64,000 bases of DNA from a bacterium (GTDB taxonomy: Bacteria; Hinthialibacterota; Hinthialibacteria; H5-UNCL2). A program made the position numbers and the translations under genes. This document shows, piece by piece, positions 16,443 through 24,723 of this stretch; within the stretch, counting starts at the first letter, position 1; every line of letters starts with the position of its first letter. The notes below the pieces were generated by a model. It was not told where the DNA came from and did no database searches. It saw only the letters and a list, made by a program, of their open reading frames with translations. The stretch is from contig JABTUV010000006.1 in assembly GCA_015075175.1 (NCBI GenBank), forward strand, positions 1-64,000. Direction: 5' to 3'.

Positions 16443-16718
16443 ATGTCCAAACCTGAAAAAGTTTTCAAGGCCGGCGCGGTGCGTGCAGCAATCTTTCGGA
16501 ACACGTTCGAGAAGAACGGAGTCTCCGTGCCTCTGCCCAAGATCATCCTGGAGGTCCGATTCAAGGACAAGTCCGGGCAATGGCAGAGCACGAACAGCCT
16601 TTCCCTGAACGAAGTCCCGAAAGCCACACTCGTTCTACAGCAGGCCTATGCCTACTGCCTGGAGCATCGTGAGCCGGAGGAAGAGGAGAGTCAAGGCGTC
16701 CCGGTCCAAAAGTTTTAA
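16443..16718 (+). CDS. Small mobile-element protein (QSTNSLSLNE family)
   Basis: A 91-residue protein: VRAAIFRNTFEKNG, a beta-strand region with PLPKIILEVRFKDKSGQW, then QSTNSLSLNEVPKATLVLQQ and an acidic tail. The 'KY/FKD-x-x-G-x-WQSTNSLSLNEVPKA' pattern is familiar from small proteins encoded near DNA-processing genes of plasmids and viruses in both bacteria and archaea; function unknown, possibly single-strand DNA related. It has a good Shine-Dalgarno 12 bases upstream. It is the first gene of the cluster reaching 23200, and its stop codon lies inside the TATA-like sequence that precedes the next gene. Confidence 0.65.
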   Translation: MSKPEKVFKAGAVRAAIFRNTFEKNGVSVPLPKIILEVRFKDKSGQWQSTNSLSLNEVPKATLVLQQAYAYCLEHREPEEEESQGVPVQKF

Positions 16719-16722
16719 AAAG
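16706..16722 (+). promoter_or_regulatory. TATA-like box before the zinc-ribbon gene
   Basis: CCAAAAGTTTTAAAAAG spans the stop codon of the 16443 gene. A start site about 25 bases downstream would give a ~20-base leader with AAAGGAGGTG. The arrangement duplicates that at 4368-4385. Confidence 0.35.
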
Positions 16723-16759
16723 CCTCGCGTCCTGACTTCTGGAAAGGAGGTGCAACATC

Positions 16760-16936
16760 ATGGCACGAGGAAGACCAATTCACTGCCCGTACTGCAAGTC
16801 GACCGAGGTCGTCTCCAAAGGACACCGTAAGACCGCGACAATGGGACTACGTCCATTGCGGCAATGCAGGTCCTGCGGACGAAGGTTCACGAAGAAAGCA
16901 GCGCCAAGGCAGGCAGATCAGCAACAGAATTCTTAA
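16760..16936 (+). CDS. Small zinc-ribbon DNA-binding protein
   Basis: A 58-residue basic protein below the length usually reported for genes. It has CPYC (9-12) and CRSC (37-40) knuckles, RF after the second, and a run of basic residues between them (KGHRKTATMGLRPLRQ). This is the zinc ribbon found at the N-terminus of InsA-type transposases and as stand-alone regulators in mobile elements. No catalytic domain follows, so it is probably a DNA-binding regulator. It has a very strong Shine-Dalgarno (AAAGGAGGTG) nine bases before the ATG and lies 27 bases before the next gene in the same direction. Confidence 0.75.
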   Translation: MARGRPIHCPYCKSTEVVSKGHRKTATMGLRPLRQCRSCGRRFTKKAAPRQADQQQNS

Positions 16937-16963
16937 GCAACTCAACCCCAAAGGAGGTGGATC

Positions 16964-17481
16964 ATGAAGATTCACGAGCAAACCGTCGTCCGACGTACGT
17001 TTCAGTCTGAGGTCCAGGCGGATGTCTCGACCAACGACCCCGACTTGGCCGAAGTCATCGCCTGGGCGGACCAGCATCCCGCAGCTTGGGAGATCGTCAC
17101 GCGCAAACGCAGCAAGGCTTTCGGCGTGGGCTCCTGCGTGTACATCGGCTGGGCGCAACGGAGCATGGCACCCGAGGCCATCCTGCAGCGTCTTCGGACG
17201 TTCATGGAACTCCTGGCCGATGGCCCCAATGGACATCCCAGGAACTCGATCTTCCGGTGGCGGGCCAGGTTCACATTCGAGCACTACCGCGACAAGGGCT
17301 TCACCGGGGCATTCTTCCAGCAGCATGACGAACGCTACCCGCGCAGCTGCATGATGATGGATTACACCCCGGCGACTATCAGTGATCGATCGCTTCTGCC
17401 GTGGATGGACCTGTACTACCGTCGCCCGCATCACCGTTGGAGAAGACCGTCCGCGAGTTCCAGACCGCCTCCGCCAAGTAG
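16964..17481 (+). pseudogene. Unknown cluster protein, C-terminus split by two frameshifts
   Basis: A strong ribosome site (AAAGGAGGTGG) precedes the ATG. About 140 residues read well (ADVSTNDPDLAEVIAWADQH, GSCVYIGWAQRSMAPEAILQ, FRWRARFTFEHYRDKGFTGA). Near 17370 sensible sequence moves to a second frame (VIDRFCRGWTCTTVARITVG) and near 17430 to a third (EKTVREFQTASAK, stop at 17481). Joined, the protein would be about 172 residues. I recognise no family. The first frame alone continues far into the next gene and is an artefact. Either two indels are real or the sequence has errors here. Confidence 0.5.
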
Positions 17482-17524
17482 CACCGTACCCAAAACCACA
17501 TCAAAGAACAAGAAGGAGATCATC

Positions 17525-17828
17525 ATGGAGAAGTCCGGCTATTACGTTTCTGATTCAAAGACAGGAGGTTCAGGGGCCATTCCGCACTCTGCGAGCGCGC
17601 GGAGCATTGCCGAACCTACCCAGAAGACCATTTCCGTGGGCTACCGCATCGTCGTCGAGCACGTGCAGGAGTACATCGTCTTCGGCATGGGCGGTGAGCA
17701 TAGCCAAGAGAATCCGCGTGTCGTTTCGCCGCCGGCAATGAAGACTGCATCACCCTGGTCTTCGCGTCGTCAATGGCAACATGATCCGCAATGAGGTCGT
17801 CTTCTGCCACCTTGAGCCCCTCGCCTGA
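17525..17828 (+). pseudogene. Small unknown cluster protein with frameshifts
   Basis: From the ATG at 17525 (after AAGAAGGAGATCATC) the first frame reads MEKSGYYVSDSKTGGSGAIP and SVGYRIVVEHVQEYIVFGMG. Around 17715 the plausible continuation (CRFAAGNEDCITLV) is in another frame, and around 17760 a third frame gives LRVVNGNMIRNEVVFCHLEP ending at a stop at 17826-17828. The combined product would be about 100 residues, beta-rich, family unknown. Shares its indel problem with the genes on either side. Confidence 0.45.
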
Positions 17829-17941
17829 TCGCTTCCGCATTCTCGCAACTTCGCTTCGTAAACACAGTCAACCGTCAGAAGCAAGTGCCTTCCTGGCTTC
17901 GGCCTGGACAAACTGTAGCGTACCCATTTTAAACGCAAGAG

Positions 17942-18546
17942 GTGGATCCTGCGTCTCTTCGGCATCAGCCTCAGTTCTCGAACGCCAAGATCGGCGACGC
18001 CTTCGCTCTAGCTGCCGTCCATCCAGACCTGCCCGGCGCCGAGGCTCCCTGGTGCAAACATCACTGCTACGCCTTCCGATTCGAAAGCGCCGCCCCGGTA
18101 CGCAACGCCTACGAAGCTGAACCTGGGCCAAGACGGCCAACCTCGACGAATTCGTGCGCGTCATGGTCGGTACCATCCCCCGCATTGTTCCCGCGTTCCG
18201 CATCCACGTTGGCGGCGATTTCTTCTCCGCGGCGTACATCAGTGCCTGGCGAGAGATCATCCAGGCGTTCCCCCAGGTCCGCTTCTGGGCCTACACCCGC
18301 TCCTGGGCCGATCCTGCCCTGCTTCCCGCTCTGGACGCACTCCGAGCCCTGCCCAACGTGGAGCTGTTCGGAAGTTGCGATCCCACCATGCCGCTCCCGC
18401 CTGCCGGTTGGAGGATCGCCTTCATCGACACCGACCCCCGCGCCAAAGGTCTCGCCTGTCCTGAGCAACAGGGAGAACTGCCCGACTGTCTCGCGTGCTC
18501 CTACTGCTTCAAACGCGGCGGCCACGTCATCTTCAAGACCCACTGA
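17942..18546 (+). pseudogene. Gp88-like protein, broken by two frameshifts
   Basis: Pieces in three frames together match the layout of phage gene-product-88-like proteins: LRLFGISLSS; NAKIGDAFALAAVHPD and APWCKHHCYAFRFE; then KTANLDEFVRVMVGTI, RIHVGGDFFSAAYISAW, FWAYTRSWADPALLPALDAL and a C-terminal cluster CPEQQGELPDCLACSYCF. The conserved 'R-x-H-x-GDFFS' and 'YTRSW' segments and Cys groups are diagnostic. Frame changes are near 17980 and 18120. The function of the family is not established; Cys clusters suggest a metal or Fe-S site. An upstream AGAGGTGG could serve a CTG or GTG start. Confidence 0.6.
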
Positions 18547-18591
18547 CCGCGACCGATTCTCAACGACAATTACAATCCGAAGGAGACACTC

Positions 18592-19893
18592 ATGCAAATC
18601 ACCCTGGAACAAGTGCGCCTGGTACTACGCCAGACACTTGGCTTCGACAGTTTCACTGCGGGCTTCATTACCGAAGTCCACGAAGACAGCAACCAACCTA
18701 CCGCGGGCATCACGAAAGACGGGCGCCTTGCCTACAATCCCGAGTTCGTGCGAAAGAACGTGGCCTGCCGCGAGGACCTCTTCAGCCTCCTCTTCCACGA
18801 AATCCTCCACCCCATGTTCGGCCACTTCATCCACGGGGGCGGCATGATCGAAAACATCGCCGCGGATGCCGTCATCAACGCGACCATCAGCACGCTTTAC
18901 CCCAAGGCCTCCCAGAACGGCAACCTCTTCAAGAGAGTGCTGGATCCCACTGGCCTTCAAGGGTTGCTTCGCCCCGACAGCCAGATGGGCAATTCCCGTT
19001 ACGAGCGCGTCTACGAACGGCTCTACCCCTCGCTCTATCAAGCAACCGAGCAGCCCTCGATGTCGACGGGCGAACTGATCCAGACGCTCCGCATCCTCAT
19101 TCCGAAGCAGCCCGATCCAGTACCTCTGCTTGGGACCCACCAGGCGGACGGCAGCGGACACGAGAGCCTCTCCGATCTTCCCGCCGAGACGCTCGCCCGC
19201 ATCGCCGAAGACATCAAGCGCAGCCTCCGCAACGGAGCCGGCAAGCAAGCGGGTTCTGGCGGCGTTCTCCTCGGTATCCTCATGGAGGCGCTGAAGACCC
19301 ATCTCTCCATCCGCAAGGTACTTCTCTCCAAGTTCTCGACGAAGCGCAAGATCGATCGCTTCAAGGAGACGCTTCATACCCACCGCGTCGGGACCTCGCC
19401 CTTGCCGCTCCAGCCCTCCAAGCGGGACCTGGTCCTCCTTTCCGCGGGTATCTATCCCTTCCACTACCACAACCGTGTCCACGCGCCCAAGACGCAGAAC
19501 CGTGGCCTGGCCATCTACCTCGACGTCTCTGGCAGCGTCAACGACCACCTCCCCAAGATTCTCGGCATCCTGCAGAGTCTGCGGCGCGAGATCACCTCCG
19601 TCTTCCTCTTCAGCAACAAGGTGGTGGAAGTGCCCTTCGAGCGGCTGCTGCAAGGGAAGATCCAGACCACGTGGGGTACCGACTTCGACTGCATAGCCAA
19701 GTCCATCCTGGAGCGGGGCTTCGAGCGTGCCGTGATAACCACCGATGGCTATGCGACCATGCAGCCTGATCTCCAAGCACAACTCAAGCAGCGTGGTTTC
19801 CAGGCTCTCACGGTCCTTTTCGGCGAATCCTCGAATGCCCAGTCACTGGCTGCAATTGGCCCGGTCGTCGAACTGGACGACATCTGCGACTGA
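18592..19893 (+). CDS. DUF2201-type metallopeptidase-like protein with VWA domain
   Basis: A 433-residue protein. The N-terminal domain has FHEILHPMFGH (about 68-78), a zinc HExxH with the third His close behind, preceded by GRLAYNPEFVRKN. The C-terminal domain is von Willebrand A-like: AIYLDVSGSVNDHLP gives the DxSxS MIDAS, followed by VFLFSNKVVEVPF, GTDFDCIAKSIL and AVITTDGYA. This combination is the 'putative metallopeptidase/VWA-like' family, nearly always encoded beside a MoxR-type AAA+ ATPase; here the ATPase is at 20355. MoxR/VWA pairs act as chaperone-like assembly or metal-insertion machines. Good Shine-Dalgarno (AAGGAGACACTC). Confidence 0.82.
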   Translation: MQITLEQVRLVLRQTLGFDSFTAGFITEVHEDSNQPTAGITKDGRLAYNPEFVRKNVACREDLFSLLFHEILHPMFGHFIHGGGMIENIAADAVINATISTLYPKASQNGNLFKRVLDPTGLQGLLRPDSQMGNSRYERVYERLYPSLYQATEQPSMSTGELIQTLRILIPKQPDPVPLLGTHQADGSGHESLSDLPAETLARIAEDIKRSLRNGAGKQAGSGGVLLGILMEALKTHLSIRKVLLSKFSTKRKIDRFKETLHTHRVGTSPLPLQPSKRDLVLLSAGIYPFHYHNRVHAPKTQNRGLAIYLDVSGSVNDHLPKILGILQSLRREITSVFLFSNKVVEVPFERLLQGKIQTTWGTDFDCIAKSILERGFERAVITTDGYATMQPDLQAQLKQRGFQALTVLFGESSNAQSLAAIGPVVELDDICD

Positions 19894-19976
19894 CCAGCAT
19901 CCCCCCCTGCAATCCGACTGAAAGCGCCAGTCCCCTCAGTGGACAAACACTTGTAACAACAACCAGGAGAGAAACG

Positions 19977-20234
19977 ATGGACCCGGTACAACCGAATGAG
20001 ATCCGCATTGTTCTGCGCGGCGGTCTCTTGCAGTGCGTCGGCCTCGGCAAGGATGTTCCCAGGGATATCCGGGTCGTTCTGACCGACCACGACATCGAAG
20101 GCCGCGATCCTGCCGAGAACCCGAACATCCAGGACGACGGATACGGAGAGATTGCCTACTGCCGCGTCGTGTGGGAGCCAGGAGCGGATCGTACTGAAGC
20201 AAACACGGATGAGAACGGTGTCAGCTGGGTTTGA
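19977..20234 (+). CDS. Small acidic protein in the MoxR/VWA cluster
   Basis: An 85-residue protein starting after CAGGAGAGAAACG. Sequence features: VQPNEIRIVLRGGLLQCVG, DIRVVLTDHDIEGRD, and a C-terminal YCRVVWEPGA. It is beta-rich and acidic. The 'GGLLQCV...P..I.V.V.DYD' pattern is found in many tiny plasmid and phage proteins of unknown role. Its location between the metallopeptidase/VWA gene and the MoxR gene suggests membership of the same unit. Confidence 0.65.
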   Translation: MDPVQPNEIRIVLRGGLLQCVGLGKDVPRDIRVVLTDHDIEGRDPAENPNIQDDGYGEIAYCRVVWEPGADRTEANTDENGVSWV

Positions 20235-20354
20235 CCCACGAACCAGACCCAGTACCACAATCACCTCACGCAAGCATGACGAACTCCGGATCAACCTCTG
20301 GAGAACGCATTTCAATCTGACCCAGGAACACAACGAAAGTAGAGGTATACGAAA

Positions 20355-21827
20355 ATGCTATTTGAAGGACTCGGAATTTACGGATGGAAAGAACAGGACG
20401 AAAACCTGGCGCTGGCTTCGCTGCTCACGGGGGACCCGCTTCTCCTCATCGGCAACCACGGCTGCGCCAAGACGCTGCTGGCCTGCAAGATCGCCCAAGC
20501 ACTGGGCAAACGATTCCTCGTGTACGACGCATCGAAGGCCATGTTTGAGGACGTACTCGGTTATCCCAACGTGGAACGCCTCAAGGAGGGCGCCGTCGAA
20601 TACATTTCCAGCGCGGTCACCGTCTGGGACAAGGAGATCATCCTCATCGATGAACTCAACCGCGCCCTGCCCGAACTGCAGAGCAAGTGGCTGGAGATTA
20701 TTCGCAGCCGCCGCATCATGGGCTATCCCACCCAGGTGAAATGGGTGTGGGCCGCCATGAACCCGATGAGCTACAGCGCGACCAACGCACTGGAAGAAGC
20801 CCTCATCGGCCGCTTTGCGCTCTTCCTCTACCCGCCCGACGTGCTCCAGATGAACGAAACCGACCGCATTCGCGTCGCCATCCACCTCAACGGCGACGAC
20901 GCGCCCAGCCTCTCCGAATGGCTCCCGGGCGTCAACGGCCGCACGGTGCATTCCACCGACCTCGCCAAGATCGGCAAGCAACTGCTGGACGTACTCTTCC
21001 ACAGCGCGCGCCACTTCGTTCGTCTGCGGGACACGATGTCTACCCTGCCTCAGTTCCTGGCTAAGTTCGCCGACCTCCTCATGCGCGAGTCCAAGGGCGA
21101 GATCGCGCTGGACGGCCGCCGCCTCGGCTTCCTCTACCGCAACCTGCTCGCCAACCGTGCCATCGAACTCGCCAAGGCCGATCTCCTTGGTACCCCGCTC
21201 GGATCATTCATCGATTCCGCCCGCTACACCGTCCAGTCCAGCATCCCCGTTGGCCTCAACGACGAAAGTCTGAAGCGCGAGGAAGCCGTCCACAAGATGG
21301 AGATTTGTTTTGACCTGCTCAGTGCGTACTTCGAGGAAGGGTCCGAAATCGCCAAGGTCGACCTCGTCTACGAACTCTTCACTACGGACGACCTGATGCG
21401 CAAGGCGGAGATCCTCCTCCGCAGTCAGGTGGGCGACCTCGCCAAGACCAAGGCGTGGACGGACCTCACCAACGACGACCATGACATCACGCTGCTGGCC
21501 TACACGGCGCTCCAGATCGAAGCCCGCCGGCCTGGTACGATCCCGCCCGAACTCCTCGAAAGCCTCAGCGCCAAAATCCCCGAGGGCAAACTCACCAGCG
21601 CCAGCCTGCCCAGCCTCACCGGGCAGTCCATCGAGTACGTAGACGACGTGGAGGCCATCCTGCAACAGGACACCGACCTGGGCAAACTCGTCGCCTTCAA
21701 CCGCATCCGCGAACTCGCCGAGATGCCCAACCTCAAACCCGCCGACCTGGACAAGGCCCGGAGCCTGATCCAGCAGGACATCGCCACGTTTGAAACCCTG
21801 ATCACGAATGGAGGTGCACAATCATGA
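20355..21827 (+). CDS. MoxR-type AAA+ ATPase
   Basis: A 490-residue ATPase. Walker A is GNHGCAKT (about 33-40), Walker B IILIDELNRA, followed by the MoxR signature LQSKWLEIIRSRRIMGYPTQ and sensor 1 WAAMNPMSY. The remaining ~300 residues are helical and are longer than in a standard ~330-residue MoxR. MoxR proteins act as unfoldase or assembly chaperones with VWA partners, here the protein at 18592-19893. The ribosome site is modest (AGAGGTATACGAAA). Its last codons overlap the start of the next gene (ATGA type), so the two proteins are translationally coupled. Confidence 0.82.
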   Translation: MLFEGLGIYGWKEQDENLALASLLTGDPLLLIGNHGCAKTLLACKIAQALGKRFLVYDASKAMFEDVLGYPNVERLKEGAVEYISSAVTVWDKEIILIDELNRALPELQSKWLEIIRSRRIMGYPTQVKWVWAAMNPMSYSATNALEEALIGRFALFLYPPDVLQMNETDRIRVAIHLNGDDAPSLSEWLPGVNGRTVHSTDLAKIGKQLLDVLFHSARHFVRLRDTMSTLPQFLAKFADLLMRESKGEIALDGRRLGFLYRNLLANRAIELAKADLLGTPLGSFIDSARYTVQSSIPVGLNDESLKREEAVHKMEICFDLLSAYFEEGSEIAKVDLVYELFTTDDLMRKAEILLRSQVGDLAKTKAWTDLTNDDHDITLLAYTALQIEARRPGTIPPELLESLSAKIPEGKLTSASLPSLTGQSIEYVDDVEAILQQDTDLGKLVAFNRIRELAEMPNLKPADLDKARSLIQQDIATFETLITNGGAQS

Positions 21828-23200
21828 AGACCTACAATCTCAGCCTTGAACCCGATCCCGAGATTCCGCGGCTGCAGATGCTGTCCGTGGATGTCGTGGA
21901 GGTTCCCATCGTGGACGTGCTGCAGCGCGGCATCCATCCCGTGTGGACCTTCGAAGATCCCGCTACCCTCCAGGAGGCCTTCGTCGAGCGCCTCAACGCC
22001 GTCGACGTCAAGATCCCCCACCTCGAGCAACTCGACTATTGCGGCAACGTCGATGCCCTCGCCCAGGCCCGCTACTACCAGGGCAAGAGCCCTTTCCAAC
22101 AATTGGTTGAGCACCTCAACCACGGCCTCCGCTTCGTCTCCAACCTCACCTACGTCGACCTCTTGAACATCGCTCGTGAGCAACTCCGGAAAAGGTGGAA
22201 CCGTCAGACCGCCTACCGCATGCTCAGCGCCTCGCACCGGGACTTCGACGCCATGCGCTCCTTGGTCAAGGCGAAAGACAAGCGCGTGAAGATCTCCGGC
22301 TACGCCGACTTCGACAACTACGACCTCTCCGAGATCCTCTCCCTGGACGACTTCGCCGACCACGAGCAGGTTCTCATCCGCGAGGGATTACCCGTCATCA
22401 ACTTCCGGACTACCGACTTTCTCCAGCGGGTAGTCGACAACCAAGGCCGGCTACGGCTGGCGGAACGCATCCCGAACTTCACCCTGGTCCACCCACCCCA
22501 GATGGTCTACCTGCGCGACAGCCTCCTCTACTACGGCGAATGGCGGCAAGGCACGGTACACCTCCATCCCGATCTTGGCCGCGCTCTGTCGGTTCGTCCC
22601 AAGGCACGCGAACTGGCTCAGAAGTGGCGGACCGGCGAAGGCGAGTACTGCTTCACGACGACGCCAGCACGGGTAGACGAAATGCTCGCATCCGGCGACT
22701 TCCGCGTGGCGTTCCCGTCGCTGGACTACCGGAGGGACAGACAACCCGCCAAGGCGCAAGCCTCCATTCCCGGCTGTCGGGTGGATCGGTACAGTGTGGG
22801 CGGATACCTGCGTGAGAACGCGGCCATGGGCCAGTTCAAGGACATCCTGCGGGAGTTCGGCGTCAGCATGAGCGGGCGGAAGGAAGATCTCGTCGAGAAG
22901 ATCGCCCAACTTGCCGTGACGGAGTACGAGCAGCACGAGGGTGAGCTCGACGCGTTCTTTGGAGACCACCGCTTCGTCCGCATCCGAACCGGCAGCCAGG
23001 AGACCGGCCGCCCCTTCCCCGTGCTGGAAAACCACCTGCTACGCAACATGCTCCTGGCCATGTACGTCCAGAAGCACCTCCGCGCCAATACCATCCTCGA
23101 GGCCGACTACAGCAACGAGACCTATGACCCTCTGGATCTCGCGCGGGCTCTCCTCCAACGCAACATCACCATCCACGGCGCCTTCCTCCCCGCCAACTGA
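21824..23200 (+). CDS. Unknown protein with SAP-like segment, coupled to the MoxR ATPase
   Basis: A 458-residue protein whose ATG overlaps the MoxR stop and follows GGAGGTGCACAATC. No global family is recognised. Around residues 330-365, LREFGVSMSGRKEDLVEKIA has the helix-turn-helix spacing and Gly-x-Lys-x-x-Leu of a SAP DNA-binding motif. The C-terminal part (RFVRIRTGSQETGRPFPVLE, then HLRANTILEADYSNETYDPL) is unusually well formed and could be a separate domain. With the neighbouring MoxR and metallopeptidase/VWA proteins it may be the substrate-recognition or DNA-targeting part of one machine; that is inference. Confidence 0.65.
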   Translation: MKTYNLSLEPDPEIPRLQMLSVDVVEVPIVDVLQRGIHPVWTFEDPATLQEAFVERLNAVDVKIPHLEQLDYCGNVDALAQARYYQGKSPFQQLVEHLNHGLRFVSNLTYVDLLNIAREQLRKRWNRQTAYRMLSASHRDFDAMRSLVKAKDKRVKISGYADFDNYDLSEILSLDDFADHEQVLIREGLPVINFRTTDFLQRVVDNQGRLRLAERIPNFTLVHPPQMVYLRDSLLYYGEWRQGTVHLHPDLGRALSVRPKARELAQKWRTGEGEYCFTTTPARVDEMLASGDFRVAFPSLDYRRDRQPAKAQASIPGCRVDRYSVGGYLRENAAMGQFKDILREFGVSMSGRKEDLVEKIAQLAVTEYEQHEGELDAFFGDHRFVRIRTGSQETGRPFPVLENHLLRNMLLAMYVQKHLRANTILEADYSNETYDPLDLARALLQRNITIHGAFLPAN

Positions 23201-23883
23201 CGAAACCAGGCGGCCCCGGGTGTCCCCCGGGGTCGCCATCATCCTTTTCACCTTCGTCCTCTCATGCTCGTTGTCCCGTCCTTTTCTTCCGCACGTGACA
23301 CTTTTTCTATGTTCCTCACGCCTGTTTCTATGTTTTCGCGGTGAGCGTGGTATAATTACCTTTATTTATTGCGTTTATGAAGCCAAGGGGGTTTCATGTT
23401 CGGGCCCAAATATATAGGCACTTAGACATGGAATGGCGTTTCCGAACGCGGAGTCGGGGTTGATGGTTGGGGATTGGGGGATTGGATTTTGCGAATGCCG
23501 AAGGCAAGTAGCAAGTGGGGATGGAATGAAGAGAGGATTGGGGTAGCCCTGACGGGCATGTTGTTGGTTGTTGGTCGGCTGCGCCTCCCGGATGTAGGAC
23601 TTGGGAAAAGGGGAGCGGGAGATCGACGGGAACCGTCGATAAGCGGACAGGAGGAACGGGCCAGGAAGGCATTTGCTTGGTGAAGGGGGAATCTCGGTGG
23701 AGTTTCAGGAAGGGAGAGCGAGCGTCCTTGACGTTGTGCGGCCCTCTGTGCGCGAACCATCGGGATGTCGTTCGCGGAGAAGGCGAGGAGACATGATTGA
23801 GACCGATCTCAATACCCTTGAAGATCATTAGCAATGCGGGGCGCGACGCAGGGGCGTCTCACAGGCGGAGCATTGCCCCCCCC

Positions 23884-23910
23884 GATCAGGGCGGAAGCAT
23901 GGCCCTGATC
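23884..23910. other. Perfect 9-bp stem-loop
   Basis: GATCAGGGC and GCCCTGATC separated by nine bases. There is no T-run, so it is not a typical Rho-independent terminator; it may be an element boundary or regulatory hairpin. Confidence 0.5.
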
Positions 23911-24013
23911 TGGTGCAGGAGTCATGGGCGAATCATGAGACATCGGACCTGGCGTGCGAGCGGTGGAGCGCGACGCGGAACCGGGGAGGCTGCCCGATGA
24001 AAATTTCGGGCAC

Positions 24014-24380
24014 GGCGCCGCGTCGCTGATGGAGAGGGCGGTCGGTGCACGCGAATACCGCTCGATGGATTCCTCGCCGGAATCATGTCCATGCCCGTGC
24101 GCACGCGGATGGCATGGACGCACCGAGCCGTATTCGGGCGTGCACCCATATGTTACTGGATCACCGCGCGTCTCTTCGACAAGGTTATGACGCGCTCGCC
24201 GGATAAAGAAGGCAGCATTCGTCCTGGTGGTATAGCGTGCACCAGTCCGTATGCCCCCTTCATTATCCAGCTGCGATCCACCCGATTCTTGCGTCCATCA
24301 GCGACGCGTCCACCACCCGCCAGCAGGCATCCCCCGCCAATTCGATCGCGGCGGTGTCGCCTGCCGCCGTGTCTCCGCCA
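24014..24380 (+). repeat. Diverged duplicate, copy 1 (partner at 41042-41415)
   Basis: Starts GGCGCCGCGTCGCTGATGGA and includes GAATACCGCTCGATGGATTC, CACCAGTCCGTATGC and CAGCTGCGATCCACC, all matched with small changes in the second copy. Neither copy has an intact frame over its full length, though a short minus-strand segment ends SLM...RWIAAG-stop / GWIAAG-stop in both. It forms the left part of a larger duplicated module with the small gene and primase that follow. Confidence 0.75.
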
Positions 24381-24467
24381 TGGGAAACTGCCCCAAAATG
24401 GACTTTGCGATCCTGAAAGCTATTTGCATGAGGAATCCTGGAAACGCCGGGAGAGACCGAAACGATG

Positions 24468-24529
24468 ATCGATACGCATAAAAGGCGCCTCACGGGGAGA
24501 CGTTCGGCTAACCATTTAAGCGTATCGAT
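24468..24529 (+). ncRNA. Structured leader element A (18-bp stem)
   Basis: ATCGATACGCATAAAAGG (24468-24485) pairs with CCATTTAAGCGTATCGAT (24512-24529) with two mismatches. Inside is c-GCC...GGC-taa, an inner stem with an asymmetric bulge. Element B at 24560 has the same core but a different outer stem that still pairs. This is a candidate structured RNA or protein-binding hairpin. Confidence 0.5.
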
Positions 24530-24559
24530 TCGGGGAACCAATTTGGACGCAGCCGGCTT

Positions 24560-24603
24560 AAAACCATAAAAGGCGCCTCCACCGGCTAACCTTTTAAGGT
24601 TTT
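24560..24603 (+). ncRNA. Structured leader element B (14-bp stem)
   Basis: AAAACCATAAAAGG (24560-24573) pairs with CCTTTTAAGGTTTT (24590-24603) with one mismatch. The enclosed core c-GCC-tccacc-GGC-taa repeats that of element A. The outer stem sequence differs from A while remaining complementary. Confidence 0.5.
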
Positions 24604-24630
24604 CGCCTGCGGCCGCCGCCTCCGTCGATT

Positions 24631-24702
24631 GTCCCGCCCCAGCGGGGGTTAGGACCCATAAAGGGTCCGAACGGGACGGGACAGCACCTACTCATACAGG
24701 TG
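24631..24702 (+). promoter_or_regulatory. Multi-stem leader just before the 24724 gene
   Basis: GTCCCG (24631-24636) pairs with CGGGAC (24672-24677) around two smaller hairpins, CCCC/GGGG (24637-24646) and GGACCC-ataaa-GGGTCC (24652-24668), which would make a three-way junction. A further stem CACCT/AGGTG (24685-24702) ends immediately before the Shine-Dalgarno AAAGGAGG. This could control translation of the 24724 gene as a riboswitch or protein-binding leader. Confidence 0.45.
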
Positions 24703-24723
24703 AAAGGAGGTAATGAACACAAA

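Larger units (their letters stand above)
23201..24467 (+). other. Largely non-coding stretch with one hairpin and a repeat
   Basis: About 1.27 kb with no gene I can support. Between 23.4 and 23.8 kb the plus strand is G-rich and low in structure. A perfect 9-bp hairpin (GATCAGGGC / GCCCTGATC) lies at 23884-23910. From 24014 to about 24380 the sequence is a diverged copy of 41042-41415. A TATAAT-like sequence occurs near 23352. Confidence 0.55.

Noticed and set aside
18495-19769. 424-residue plus-strand frame overlapping the VWA protein
   Set aside because: Out of frame with the HExxH/VWA gene and of Pro/Arg/Gln-rich shadow composition.
23240-23800. Protein-coding genes in the G-rich stretch
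   Set aside because: Short frames on both strands have no ribosome site, biased composition or recognisable sequence.
23884-23910. Rho-independent terminator
   Set aside because: Perfect stem but no T-run on either side and no gene ending nearby.
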